DNA of 64,000 nt, from positions 78,568,783 to 78,632,782 of the forward strand of contig NC_039359.1 in NCBI RefSeq assembly GCF_003573695.1. The letters are read 5' to 3'. A program made the translations under genes and the position numbers. The notes under the pieces are model-generated. The model did not search any database, was not told the origin of the DNA, and saw only the letters and a list, made by a program, of their open reading frames with translations. Within the stretch, counting starts at the first letter, position 1; each line of letters begins with the position of its first letter. Positions 49,915 through 61,404 of this stretch are shown in pieces. Source of the DNA: Papaver somniferum (taxonomy: Eukaryota; Streptophyta; Magnoliopsida; Ranunculales; Papaveraceae).

Positions 49915-50245
49915 TAATATATATAATAAAGAAAGCTTAAATAATATAATATAATCAATACAATAATTAAATAATATAATATAATATAATTTTTTAGTTT
50001 AAATATAATATAAATAATTAATGATATCTTATACTTTTATGTTTTCTTTTATAATATAATATAATATAATTTCTTAGTTTAAATATAATATAAATAATTA
50101 ATGATATCTTATATTTTTACCTTTTCTTTTATAATATAATATAATATAATTTATTAGTTTAAATATAATATAAATAATTAATGATATCTTATACTTTTAC
50201 CTTTTCTTTTATAATATAATATAATATCTAAGTTTAAATATAATA
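49915..50245. repeat. Three 80-bp tandem units in the hAT subterminal region
   Basis: atgatatctt recurs at 50021, 50101 and 50181, exactly 80 bases apart, each preceded by a run of ATAAT units and ttagtttaaatataatataa. Sits between the transposase start and the right end of the element. Confidence 0.85.
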
Positions 50246-52070
50246 AAAATATAAAATCCTAAAATGGGAACGTACGGGGCGGGTATGGGGCGGGGACCTA
50301 GAATCCCATCCCCGCCCCATCCCCGCTTCACTAATTTCGGGTATTACCCATACCCAACCCCAACCCCGTTTGTACGGGTAAAACCCTACCCAATAGGGGC
50401 GGGTACCCAAGGGGATGGGTTTGGGTGGGGAAAATGGCCATCCCTATCGAAAAGTGGTGTTTTACACCCTAGGATAGAGTACTAAAGACACCCCATAAAT
50501 GCACCGGAGGAACCCAGAAAAAGTGTTGGAAACACCACAGAAAAATTACTAAAGGCACCCCAGGGGACATGTGTTATTCGGACTCCAGCAACGGATAAGG
50601 GTGCGACCACTGGATTAGGGGGACACCATCTTCAACATTTCAAATATTTGAATTTTGGCGGGAAAATGGGTGAATAGTGCTGTCAAATTAGGGTTAGGAT
50701 TTTGGAGGTCTTATAGTGAGACTAAAACAGCTAAAAATCATTGGGTATCTTCCATTGAGCTAAACAGATATAGTGGTATGATCGAATTCAGTTAGAATTG
50801 GATGGATAATCAACAATTGATCAAAACATCAAGAACAATTTTGGCGGGAAACAAAAAATTCAAATAATGGTTTTGGTGGGAAAATATATTCTCTCCCTGG
50901 CAGATTTTCAAATTGATTTTCGATGGATTTGTGGAGAGACTAAATGGATGGAATTAATTGGGTCATATCTATTGAGTATAACAAGATTATTCTGAGCGTT
51001 GGAATGAGTTAAATTTGGCTAGAATCCGCTAACTTTCAATCGAGAGTTAAACAGGGGAGATATGCTCGAGTTCTCTGTGAGAGGAATTTTTGGGAAGTTT
51101 TGTGGACTAAATGGGGAAGATATCTGATCTTCTTAAGTGTTTATGCAACTATGGAAGTATTACAGCTCATATGCGCAGGCAAAGGGGATGAAGAAGATCA
51201 TATCTCGACTGACAGTGAAGAAAATGGAAAAAAAATATTTTCCGAGTAATGGAGGATTATGTGGAGTTATTGCGAGTGATTCGTTGCGCCTGTTGGGTAT
51301 TAAAGGGACCCTTGGGAGCTGATAGAGGGTTATCAAGAGTTTGGGGAAGTTTTGGAGCCAAGAGAAGCGAAAGGGAGAAATCTCTCCTGCTGTTGTTGCT
51401 GCGCTCGAGGAGGAGGAAGAAGATGAAGAACTGACGCTCCAGAAGCGTCGTTCTTCAACAGTACCCGTAGCAGTTCACTGGTGTCGTTGTTTACATCACT
51501 AAGGTTGTATCGTTCTTTACTACACTTCAGTTTTGTTTTATACAGCGTAATTGTAACGCTTATAACTGTTGCGAATCTTTGTTTTAGCATTTTCTCATCT
51601 TTTAATCAACTTTTTGAGCTATAAAAATGTATTTTGAGAACATGATTAATATGAGTAGCTAAACCCTAATACTGGGATGATGGAGGAAGCCATATTTCAC
51701 GCATATGATAATTATATTTAATTCTTTTTGACTACTTGCACTTTTTATTAATCATTTTATGATTTTTCTTAATTGATTGTCATTTCATTTGATGGTTTAT
51801 GCTTGGTCATAGTGCTTTTGATATGCCATGCTTTCGATTTACAGTTAATCTTCTAAAAATCTACCTTGGCAAGAATGAGAGTCCTTATTATTTGAGCTAT
51901 AACTATTTGGAATAAATATATGAATCCTGTGAATGATTAATGGTGGAATCCTGAGTCCCAGTGTCTCTTGATCCTGTGACAAATTTTGTATATATTTTTG
52001 TTTTAAAAATCTTTTCAAGTCCGAGCAACGAATTCTTATTTACCGCAAAATTAATACTACAATAAAGAAA

Positions 52071-52087
52071 TGGCGCCGCCGACGCGG
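52071..52087 (+). other. Degenerate primer-binding site (tRNA-Asp type)
   Basis: TGGCGCCGCCGACGCGG matches 13 of the 17 bases complementary to the 3' end of plant tRNA-Asp plus CCA, the primer of many Athila/Tat-type elements. It starts 6 bases after the 5' LTR. Confidence 0.6.
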
Positions 52088-53217
52088 ACTTGTATATAGA
52101 TTTATTTTTATTTTTGTTAGGTTTATTTTTATTTATTTTTATTTTTGTTCTTCTTTACGTTTTTGGGTTTTTGTCTTTTTCTTTCAGATTTTGGAAGTTG
52201 GAGCGAAAGAAAATTTTGCCAAAGTTTTTGGTGAATACTTAAAGACTGGAGTAAAAGGCAAAGCGAAAGGGGCGAAAGAAGAAGATTTTTTATTTATTTT
52301 TTATTTTGATAAAAAAAAAGAGAGAAAAAAAAAGAGAGATATTTGTATTTTATTTTTTTTTATTTTTATTTTTTTAGACTTTTTATTTTTCTTAGACTTT
52401 ATTTTTTCTTTTGCACTTTTTTTTTATGGATTTTGGAATTTAAATTTTGGGACATTATTTTTCATACCCTACGGAAGGGTATTATTAATTAAAAAGAAAA
52501 TTTATATAAACTGTGTGCAGGGAAGGACGACGATTACTATATCGTCTCGGCCCCTCGGGTTCGTACATGACATAGGAGTCGTGGCCCGAGTCGACTTCAA
52601 CGGTTCATCCCCCGTCTGGTACCGGAGGTAAGTCCATCGAAACACTCGCGAATCTCCTGTAAGCGAGTTATTGTATTCCTTAAGGTGATTCATTGATTGA
52701 GGACGAATTTGGACTGTTTTTAAATTCCTAGTAAAGGGCAAGGCCTGGCCAATACAAGATAAAGTTTCGGATTTCATCACCGCTCCCTTCTTGCCCGCCT
52801 TAGGAAAACTAAACCTAACGCGAACCCAAGCTTAAAACTTGACTAGAACGAGACCGATAGGGTAACGCGCTTATTAGGAAAAAATTTCGAAGGATATTGG
52901 TTACTTTCTTAAGCACACCTCAAAGTTCAAGAAGGTTATTGTGAGTTGAAATGAACTGCCTTGTAATGCCGGTGAGGCCTTGGGTATCAAAGCTCCATTG
53001 AGCTTCCCTCGCCTCAAGTTTCCTCACATTAGCTCGGATTGATTCCAGAGGGGTTTTCTCAAACTGTAACGAATTCCCCTTCGAGAGATAGAAGCAAGTC
53101 TAGAAACAATCTAAGTGAAGCCATCATGCTTTTCGTTTGCTAGAAATCTTTAGGTTTGTTTTGGTGGAGTCGAGTCGGCCTTGTTTGTGGTTGTGTAGAA
53201 TTCCCTTGCAATTAAGA
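52088..53217 (+). other. Leader of the LARD-like element with a probable intron donor
   Basis: A T-rich stretch (52270-52440) is followed by a conserved-looking GC-richer piece and a strong splice donor, GAGGTAAGT, at about 52626-52634. A matching acceptor before the reading frame at 53218 could be anywhere in 53000-53217. No domain recognised. Confidence 0.4.
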
Positions 53218-54132
53218 ATGTCGAACTGGTACGATAGAAGCCAATACAATGATTATCAACCTGAATTTGAATATGGACATCATCCTTTCTATGACCATGT
53301 TGGGAATAGTGGTTGGGAACGCCATCCTTTTCAAGGTTATGGTTCATACCATAGTGAGCCCAATTACTATCCACACGCGAATTGGTCTTACGAGCAAGAA
53401 AATCAAGAACATTATAGTACTAGTTACGCGTTTTTGGAAAATTACTTAAAAACGAGTCCTGATTATGATATTTCTGAACCTGTTCCTTCTCTAGAAGAGA
53501 CCCAACAACGGATTAAAAGGACGTATAAACGTTTAGTTGCAATGAATAGTTTAAAAGAAGAGTGTACACGGTATTCTGAGATGATAAACGAGAGTAGTGA
53601 ACGTATAAGTGTTATGCTCAGTGAAATTCAGGCACGTCTAGAGGCAGAAAATGAACAGTTAGCTAATGCTGCTCGAAATGATCTAAATTTCCAAAATAGT
53701 GTTTCTAATTCTACCCTTGATATCAATAGTGAATATTTGCCTAATTTAGAGGACGAGGTTAGAATAAAAGACACTACTTATTTAGATAAGGTTCAATCAT
53801 CTTCGTACTATTATGATGAGGATAGTAGTAATGAAGAATCTGAAATGTGTAGGCATAGTGATCAGGAATCTATTAATCCAATTGAGCTTTATAATGATTC
53901 TAGTTCAAATCCAAATAATTTTTATGATTATTCACCTATTCAAAAGGACGAGGATTTGATTAGGGATACCACCGTTTTAGACGATGTAGTTTTTCCTTTT
54001 GATTACGAAGCCGATAATGCTTTAGAGGAACGGGTTTATTCCGAAAATGTTGTTTTAGAGTCTAGCGACTTAGAAACAATAGTCTTAGACGAAGAAAATG
54101 AACTCGTAGCTAGAGCTATTAAATATGAGTAA
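53218..54132 (+). CDS. Internal ORF 1 of the LARD-like element, unknown function
   Basis: 304 residues from ATG 53218 (an upstream in-frame ATG at 53137 lies in leader-like sequence). The first 85 residues are rich in Tyr, His, Trp, Gln and Asn (start MSNWYDRSQYNDYQ). A Glu/Lys-rich stretch with heptad-like spacing follows, likely a coiled coil (about residues 97-155). The rest is acidic with repeated DEDS/EES clusters. It resembles the N-terminal variable part of some Ty3-type gag proteins in composition only. No CCHC knuckle or protease motif. Its stop overlaps the start of the next frame (ATGAGTAA). Confidence 0.6.
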   Translation: MSNWYDRSQYNDYQPEFEYGHHPFYDHVGNSGWERHPFQGYGSYHSEPNYYPHANWSYEQENQEHYSTSYAFLENYLKTSPDYDISEPVPSLEETQQRIKRTYKRLVAMNSLKEECTRYSEMINESSERISVMLSEIQARLEAENEQLANAARNDLNFQNSVSNSTLDINSEYLPNLEDEVRIKDTTYLDKVQSSSYYYDEDSSNEESEMCRHSDQESINPIELYNDSSSNPNNFYDYSPIQKDEDLIRDTTVLDDVVFPFDYEADNALEERVYSENVVLESSDLETIVLDEENELVARAIKYE

Positions 54133-54550
54133 GGATGCGTCGCTTGAGTATAACCTCGAAGGAGCAATTGACTATTTTCAGGATTCCAATGATCTAGAAA
54201 TTAAGGAAATTGTAGCTAGTCTATCTAGAGATACCCAAAAATCTAAGTTTGGGGGTGATTATCATTCTCCTTGTGCCATACCTTTAGCTCTTACAAAGAT
54301 CCCTCATTTTGGACTTGATATCTCTGCCTCGACCATTTTACAAGATTACCTTCATACTCGTTTTCCCGAACCTAATGATGTCCAGGAAGAAGTTCAGTCA
54401 TTAGAAACCCATCCTCTGGTTGATGTGGTTTTGCCCAGGAATAATACCAAGATTGAATTTGTTTTCCCACCAAATAGTTTGCTTCCAATTGTGGGAACGT
54501 ATAAATTTCAAATGTGTAACTTATTAAGTTCTGAGACTAAGCCTAAGTAA
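54125..54550 (+). CDS. Internal ORF 2 of the LARD-like element, unknown function
   Basis: 141 residues. The ATG overlaps the ORF 1 stop by a shared ATGAGTAA, with ORF 2 in the +1 frame relative to ORF 1. The sequence has acidic, hydrophilic character and a hydrophobic patch near its C-terminus (VFPPNSLLPIVGTYKF). No recognised domain. May be a continuation of ORF 1 after a frameshift. Confidence 0.5.
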   Translation: MSKDASLEYNLEGAIDYFQDSNDLEIKEIVASLSRDTQKSKFGGDYHSPCAIPLALTKIPHFGLDISASTILQDYLHTRFPEPNDVQEEVQSLETHPLVDVVLPRNNTKIEFVFPPNSLLPIVGTYKFQMCNLLSSETKPK

Positions 54551-54556
54551 TTTAGG

Positions 54557-54949
54557 TTGATAGAATCGACACATTTTCTTAAGAATGACCACTACTCTCA
54601 TTGTGGTCAGTTATGTAAGTCAAACCTGATTGACTTAGAGGATCCTCAATTATTTAGGTTATTGTTTTGTTCTTCTAAGTTCTTATTTGAGTTTTTCCAG
54701 ACTCTAGGACCTAATGATTCAGATCCCACCTATGAAGAAGCGCAACCAATGAAAATATTTTATTTAGACCCTTTCATAGAACCTGAACCTGAACCACAAT
54801 TAGATATAAATATCTTAATCAGGAAACTAGATAAGGGCATGCTATCCTTGTTCACTTTCTTGGGTTATTGTAGTTTCCTTTTGTCAGCTCTTTTTGGTTT
54901 TGAAGACCCACAATTATTTCGACTGTTACTTTTTGATTCTATGAGATGA
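54557..54949 (+). pseudogene. Continuation of ORF 2 past a stop, unknown function
   Basis: In the same frame as ORF 2, separated only by the TAA at 54548-54550. Contains the string GLEDPQLFRLL-type twice (EDPQLFRLLF near the start, EDPQLFRLLL near the end), an internal repeat, and a hydrophobic segment (SLFTFLGYCSFLLSALFGF) that could be a membrane helix. Read together, ORF 2 and this piece may once have formed one protein. Confidence 0.4.
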
Positions 54950-56176
54950 CTAATTCCTTCCGATGTCTGGCTGAAGACTTTAAACTTAGAGCTTCTTGGG
55001 AGGTAACCCAATCTCATGCAACACGGTAATATCTTTCCTTAAATCTTTTTCTTCAAATAGTAACAATTTCTCTCCTTGTTCATGCTTTTAATTTTATCTT
55101 TAGAACATTGAGGACAATGTTAGATTTAAGTTTGGGGGTATGGGAGAAACTTTTCAGTTGCAGAATAAATAAATAGACTCCAGAGCCTAGAAATTTATGC
55201 TTATTAAGGTTACCACTAACCAATCTAAGTGGATGGGAACATCTTGGTTATAGGAGTTGAGGAACCAATCTGATTAGATGGAAACATCGAAAGAGTCTAT
55301 TCATAAAAGCACAGAGCTCAGGTGTTAGTAATAACATGATAGTTTCACCATATCTCGTTGAGTCCTTTTCACTTCTATTCTTATTTTGTTTTGTTTTTAA
55401 ACTATGTTTCTCTAAGAGAGTAGGTAGGGCCCACGATTCAAGTTGTTACCACTGCTAGGGTGGAATAGAGTGATTGAGATACCAAAAAAAAAAAAAAAAA
55501 GACCATACCAATTAGACCAATCGGAATAAACATTAACACTTGGATAGCAATATGTATGTGTTCTCCCTGTCTCCGTCGCCTAAGCAAGCGTGGAACGCAG
55601 GACCCGTGGGAACTATCATGTAATCTGCTGACAAGAAGCATGCGTTTGGATCTAAAAGATCTATTCATGCCGTTAATCAAAAAAAAAAAAAATTGTTCTA
55701 TGTAGTCAATCACTGGTTCCCTTGTATATGCCAGTGTGTTGATATTAGTCAGACCGGTATCTCAGTCCATTAGGATAGGTTCATCCTAGTAGTGGCTTTC
55801 AGACAGATATGGGAAACACCGTTCACCTAGTAAACATCAAAACCATCTATGTTTTTCTATATCCATCTCATTATCTATCTATGTGATTAGTTTTGACTCC
55901 GGTTATGATGTCCATAGTGAAACTATCTGAGTAGAGCTCTGTCACTTATATATGAATTTTGGAATTTCGCATCAGGGTACTTCCTCCTATAGTCAATGTT
56001 TGTATGCCAACCAAGAAGATTCTTTAGTGCCTTCCAAGGTTCTGCGTAGATAGCTAGGTTTTGGAGTAAATGGTTTTTTGTGGGTACACCTCTGATAAAC
56101 CCACCCGAGATTAACTCGGTCACTTTTCAAAAATAATTTTTGCTCGAGGACTAGCAAATAATAAGTTTGGGGTATT
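54950..56176 (+). other. 3' non-coding region and polypurine tract of the LARD-like element
   Basis: Includes ttgggaggtaacccaa at about 55000 and cattgaggacaatgt at about 55108, both frequent near the 3' side of plant Ty3-type elements. The polypurine-like aagtttggggtatt at 56163-56176 adjoins the 3' LTR. Minus-strand frames here have no recognisable content. Confidence 0.6.
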
Positions 56177-57924
56177 TGATAGACGCATTTATGTGTCTAT
56201 TTTGTTCTCAATGTTCTATATTGTTAGACTCGATTAAATACTTATTGTGTTATTTTATATTTTTGTAGATGTTTTTGGAAAAATAAGCTCTTGCGGCGAA
56301 ATTGGCTCGAAAAGTGGTGTTTTACACCCTAGGATAGAGTACTAAAGACACCCCAGAAATACACCGGAGGAACCCAGAAAAAGTGTTGGAAACACCCCAG
56401 AAAAATTACTAAAGGCACCCCAAGGGACATGTGTTATTCGGACTCCAGCAAAGGATAAGGGGGCGACCACTGGATTAGGGGGACACCATCTTCAACATTT
56501 CAAATATTTGAATTTTGGAGGGAAAATGGGTGAATAGTGCTGTCAAATTAGGATTAGGATTTTGGAGGTCTTATAATGAGACTAAAACAGCTAAAAATCA
56601 TTGGGTATCTTCCATTGAGCTAAACAGAGATAGCGGTATGATCGAATTCAGTTAGAATTGGCTGGATAATCACCAATTGATCAAAACATCAAAAACAATT
56701 TTGGTGGGAAACAAAAAATTCAAATAATGGTTTTGGCGGGAAAATATATTCTCTCCCTGGCAGATTTTCAAATTGATTTTCGATGGATTTGTTGAGAGAC
56801 TAAATGGATGGAATTAATTGGGTCATATCTATTGAGTATAACAAGATTATTCTGAGCGTTGGAATGAGTTAAATTTGGCTAGAATCTGCTAACTTTCAAT
56901 CGAGAGTTAAACAGGGGAGATACGCTCGAGTTCTCTGTGAGAGGAATTTTTGGGAAGTTTTGTGGACTAAATGGGGAAGATATCTGATCTTCTTAAGTGT
57001 TTATGCAACTATGGAAGTATTACAGCTCATATGTGAAGGCAGAGTGGATGAAGAAGATCATATCTCGGCTGACAGTGAAGAAAATGGAAAAAAAATATTT
57101 TCCGAGTAATGGAGGATTATGTGGAGTTATTGCGAGTGATTCGTTGCACCTGTTGGGTATAAAAGGGACCCTTGGGATCTGATAGAGGGTTATCAAGAGT
57201 TTGGGGAAGTTTTGGAGCCGAGAGAAGCGAAGGGGAGAAATCTCTCCTGCTGCTGCTGCTGCGCTCGAGAAGGAGGAAGAAGATGAAGAACTGACGCTCC
57301 AGAAGCGTCGTTCTTCAACAGTACCCGCAGCAGTTCACTTGTGTCGCTGTTTACATCACTAAGGTTGTATCGTTCTTTACTACACTTCAGTTTTGTTTTA
57401 TACAGCGCAATTGTAACGCTTATAACTGTTGCGAATCTTTGTTTTAGCATTTTCTCATCTTTTAATCAACTTTTTGAGCTATAAAAATGTATTTTGAGAA
57501 CATGATTAATATGAGTAGCTAAACCCCAATACTGGGATGATGGAGGAAGCCATATTTCACGCATATGATAATTATATTTAATTCTTTTTGACTACTTGCA
57601 CTTTTTATTAATCGTTTTATGATTTTTCTTAATTGATTGTCATTTCATTTGATGGTTTATGCTTGGTCATAGTGCTTTTGATATGCCATGCTTTCGATTT
57701 ACAGTTAATCTTCTAAAAATCTACCTTGGCAAGAATGAGAGTCCTTATTATTTGAGCTATAACTATTTGGAATAAATATATGAATCCTGTGAATGATTAA
57801 TGGTGGAATCCTGAGTCCCAGTGTCTCTTGATCCTGTGACAAATTTTGTATATATTTTTGTTTTAAAAATATTTTCAAGTCCGAGCAACGAATTCTTATT
57901 TACCGCAAAACTAATACTACAACA
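56177..57924 (+). repeat. 3' LTR of the LARD-like element
   Basis: 1748 bases, exactly the reconstructed length of the 5' LTR, beginning TGATAGACGCATTTAT. Scattered single-base differences from the 5' LTR. Confidence 0.9.
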
Positions 57925-57929
57925 ATGGC

Positions 57930-58189
57930 AGTACTATACACGTGGCAAAAACGTAAAAAAAATGGTGAAATACCCAAATTATCCTCGTCTTCCTCTTTTC
58001 TTTCTCATCAGTTTCTGCTGGTGAAAGGGGATCTGTAGCTATTTTCAATTAAGACAGGGTGAAGAACACTTGAGAGTTCGAAGGTCAGATGGGTTGGGAG
58101 ATGAAGAATAAGATTGCAGATTAGAGAGCTAAGAAGGAAATACAGATTGGGTTAAATTGGGCCCGTTTGTCGGCTGAAATTTATTTTAT
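57930..58189. other. Unassigned sequence between the LARD-like element and copy C
   Basis: No gene or repeat recognised. Similarity to copy A starts abruptly near 58190. Confidence 0.35.
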
Positions 58190-58764
58190 ATACTTAAATA
58201 TAAAAGATAACGCATAGATTACTTACAAGAAATATGAAATTTTAAAAGATTTATATCGCGTAAAATGTTTTTGCGTTACCCTACAAGCTTGTCATTATTG
58301 TTGTATGAATTGCAAACTTAAGACTCTGGCGCTGATCATATCACTATATAGGAGTACCTTCATCTATTAAATCTATCCCATAGACATCCACCTTCGATGG
58401 GGATATAAGTCATGAGGTGGTATTGTCATTTGTCATTTTGAAACCAAATACATGTAATATCAATATATTTGTTTACTAAATCTTTATTGTTAAACAAATC
58501 TTTACAATTAAGCTTTTTAAGAGAACCCAACTTAATTGGGAGAAAAAAAAAATTAGCACCCCCTTTGCATGGTTCACAGTTCCCACATCTTGCCGAAAAT
58601 GTGTTCCCATGCAAAAGGAAAAAGAATAAAAAATAATCGGGGTGGAGTAAGGATCGGATAATTACAGTGTACCGATCAAATATCCGTTAGATTAGTCTAG
58701 ATAGGTATGTTCTTGGTTTTAATCTTGTTATATATGCAACTCCATCTTCATAGTAAAACTTACT

Positions 58765-59259
58765 TCATGGACATGTACCACCAGATCTTCCAGAAAGGTT
58801 AGTACATGAAGATGGTGTATCAGGATTCGGAACTGCTCTTTGTAAAGACTGCTGATGAATTACAAGCTCAATCCTGTTTTTATTTTCAACCTCCGTTTTC
58901 TTTTTTGTATTTTCACTATCCTTAAAAATACCAGCAACGTTCATGGTCGTCATGGCACTCGTACTCGATGGACATCTACCAGTGTTACCTCTACCAGGGA
59001 GATTAGTGCACGGAGAAGGTGAACGAGGATTTGGAAGTGTCCTCCTGCTCTGCAAGGACTGCTGATGAATTGTAAGTTGAAGCCTATTATTCGAGTCGAC
59101 AACGCCTTCATTTTCCGTTTTCATCAATAACATATCTTTATCTTCTTGCAATATCCTCATCCCTTCAACCTTGTGGAAATTGTTGATGAGTAAGAAAATG
59201 GACAAACCAGCAAATACGACTACGTTGAAGACATCTCTTCTTTCTTTGATTAGACCCAT
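58765..59259 (-). CDS. CTNIP/SCREW-like secreted peptide precursor with two peptide modules (copy C)
   Basis: 164 residues, the same as the copy A protein except His for Gln at residue 30, just before the predicted signal cleavage region. The remaining nucleotide differences within the frame are silent. Both CTNL modules (Cys84/Cys96 and Cys152/Cys163), their IHQQSLQ leaders and the signal peptide are intact. Near-identity over the whole gene and promoter fits recent duplication or gene conversion. Family role and limits of the assignment are as described for copy A. Confidence 0.8.
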   Translation of the reverse strand: MGLIKERRDVFNVVVFAGLSIFLLINNFHKVEGMRILQEDKDMLLMKTENEGVVDSNNRLQLTIHQQSLQSRRTLPNPRSPSPCTNLPGRGNTGRCPSSTSAMTTMNVAGIFKDSENTKKKTEVENKNRIELVIHQQSLQRAVPNPDTPSSCTNLSGRSGGTCP

Positions 59260-59492
59260 ATTCTGAATTTTGCGAATGAAAAGAAAATGAACTGAATTTA
59301 AACCTCTTTATTATTAATTTGTTTATGTAAGAGAAAAATGAGACTCAATCAAGAGGATAATTAAATCTTAGCTCTTTCTTTCTTGGAAATGGTTAAATGT
59401 GATCTGGAGAAATATTAGGTTTAAAAGGATATATTAGCTCTCTCTATATGTTTTTGGTATGAATGATGATGTTGGATGATGAGCTCTTTTGT

Positions 59493-59499
59493 ATTTATA
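59493..59499 (-). promoter_or_regulatory. Probable TATA box of CTNIP-like gene, copy C
   Basis: TATAAAT on the minus strand, in the same position relative to the start codon as in copy A. Confidence 0.55.
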
Positions 59500-61404
59500 G
59501 GATTTTGTCATTTGAGCTTTGAGTTGAATTGGCCAAACATAAAATTGTTTGTAGTAAAAGAAAGGGCGGGATATGTTGAAGTTGAATTAGTTTAAGGATT
59601 TCAAGTTTGAACCTTGACTGAATGTCTTGTAATACACGGATCCTTGAACAGAATATCATTTTTACCAAGAAATAACACTACTCGTACCGTTTCAACAATT
59701 AAGTACTCACTACTAAAAAAGCAACTATGGTCACAAGCCTTAAAAATCAACATAAGCTGTGTGTCTATACTTGGAGTGCTTGTGTTTAAGATTTGTGGAT
59801 GATTTTGTCGTTGTTTTTGCTATTGCAACATTGTTGTATATATACCCATCTGTGCTCGACTAAGAGACATACGGCACTCAATGGTGTGAAGAAAATTGAA
59901 GCTTCTAATTAACAGGCGAACTTATGTCATGTTATAGGTGAAATTAAATATAGAGGAACATGAACTTTACCAAACATACTAGCTCCTGACTGGAATATCT
60001 ATTAGTGAAGTGTTTTAATCAAGGAGTTGACAAGAACACGGTCAAAGCTCCTATCAGCAAATTAAAACGGAGAAGATGCCGGAGAAGGAAAAGACGGATT
60101 ACAGAAGTCGCAATCTAGCATGCTTTTTGTTGACTTTGACGTACATTTATAAATTACGAAATGCCCTTTTGCTTTTAGTTTTCGAAATTTCAACGTACGT
60201 GACCTATGGGTGGTGATATTTCTCCCGGTGTTGGCTATTTGTCTTCTCTCTTTTTCTTTGGGATCGATTCCTAATTGGATCTTTTTCCCGGTTGTATATA
60301 AATGGATGGAGTACATATTAACAGTTGGAATTTATCTATTTTTGGGGAGAAAAGAAAATGAACAAGTTAACCTAACCAACTGATCATGCACCGTGTGCAT
60401 GTTTGGAGAATGAATGGAAAATTTTAGAACTACAGAAATAATTTAAAGACTCAGAGATAAACTATTGAACACGATTTAGTAAACACTAAATTATAATATT
60501 AAAAATTTCTATTATATTTTTGGTTTCCAAAGAGATAAATGGTCTCGTAGCTTGTACATGTTGTCCACATTTTATGTGTTATTTAAGCTCTTGTGGCTAA
60601 TAAGTTTTGGACAATCCTAACGTTGTAAATCGATTTTCGAAGTTCATTAAATCGATAATTTGTGTTAAATCATTTGACCAAACCTTTTATTCATTTGTTT
60701 TGTTGTTGACCATACTGCATCTTCATGGGTTTTTTGATACGTGTTTTTCATATTTCTTCCTTGCATTTTTGAATATTTGGTTCTTTGTTGGTTGAAGCAC
60801 TCCAGCGACGAGTTCCTGTCATTTAAACCTGGACTCTTCCGATTAAGAAGAATTAGGAAAAAAAAACTCTTGATTTGAAATATCTCTTTTCAAAGAAGAT
60901 TCAGCATCATAAGATTAGACTATGTCTAGAAAACCGCCTCTCTTCTAATTTAATCGGGTTTTTATGCTTGTAATGTGTCGTTGCCTAGTATTTCTTCTCT
61001 TTCTCTTGTCGTAATACTCGGACATGTACTTGTATGTTCTTGATGTTCCACGATTCTTTGCTACTTATTAATTAATGGCACTCTAATCATGTTATGTTTT
61101 TTAATAAAATGGAATCCTTTTCTCAAAACGAAACAAAAAAGAATAAAAAAAACACATAAACAAGAGAAGAAAGTTGAAAAAAAAATATAATATGAAAAAC
61201 ATGTTATAAATTGGCTAAATCCATAGGACGACAAATATAATTTATCGTTTTTCATTATTGTATTATTTTTAATTTCTTCTTACAACAATGGGAATGAGAG
61301 GTCATATATTTCTTGTTTTGACATGATTGCTAAAGGTGGATACCAAGCTTAGTCGGTCGGATGATCTAACCGCCAAAATCTAATATAATTTTTATCTTAT
61401 ATCA

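Larger units (their letters stand above)
47253..50446 (-). mobile_element. hAT DNA transposon nested in the 5' LTR, 3.2 kb
   Basis: Ends are TAGGGATGGTC and GGCCATCCCTA, inverted repeats of the Ac/hAT type, flanked by the perfect 8-bp duplication TCGAAAAG (47245-47252 and 50447-50454). Both subterminal regions are rich in GGGGCGGG and its complement. The second LTR (near 56305) shows the uninterrupted site. The transposase is present on the minus strand but broken. Confidence 0.93.
47115..57924 (+). mobile_element. Large LTR element without recognisable pol (LARD-like, Athila/Tat-type traits)
   Basis: Two long LTRs: 56177-57924 (1748 bases) and 47115-52064, which after removing the hAT insertion and one target copy is also 1748 bases. 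Flanks are ATGGA on the left and ATGGC on the right, a probable 5-bp duplication with one mismatch. A primer-binding site resembling that for tRNA-Asp follows the 5' LTR at 52071. The 3' internal end has the cattgaggacaatgt and aagtttgggg strings common next to the 3' LTR of plant Ty3-type elements. No gag, protease, RT or integrase motif is seen in the 4.1-kb interior. Confidence 0.85.
58190..61404. repeat. Duplicated CTNIP locus, copy C
   Basis: Matches copy A from 1282 onward. From 58190 to about 60400 it differs from A at about 17 places by eye. Right of about 60400 it often agrees with copy B against A (for example gatacgtg, agactatgtctag, aggacgacaaat). It has an uninterrupted CTAAC at 61366-61370, where A has the Copia-1 insertion. 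Confidence 0.85.

Noticed and set aside
51333..51590. 85-codon minus-strand frame present in both LTRs of the LARD-like element (also 57193-57450)
   Set aside because: LTRs are copies of each other, so sharing is expected; it is antisense to the element and has no recognised domain.
52191..52631. 146-codon frame in the leader of the LARD-like element
   Set aside because: Most of it is Phe/Lys-rich from T- and A-runs; composition indicates low-complexity DNA.
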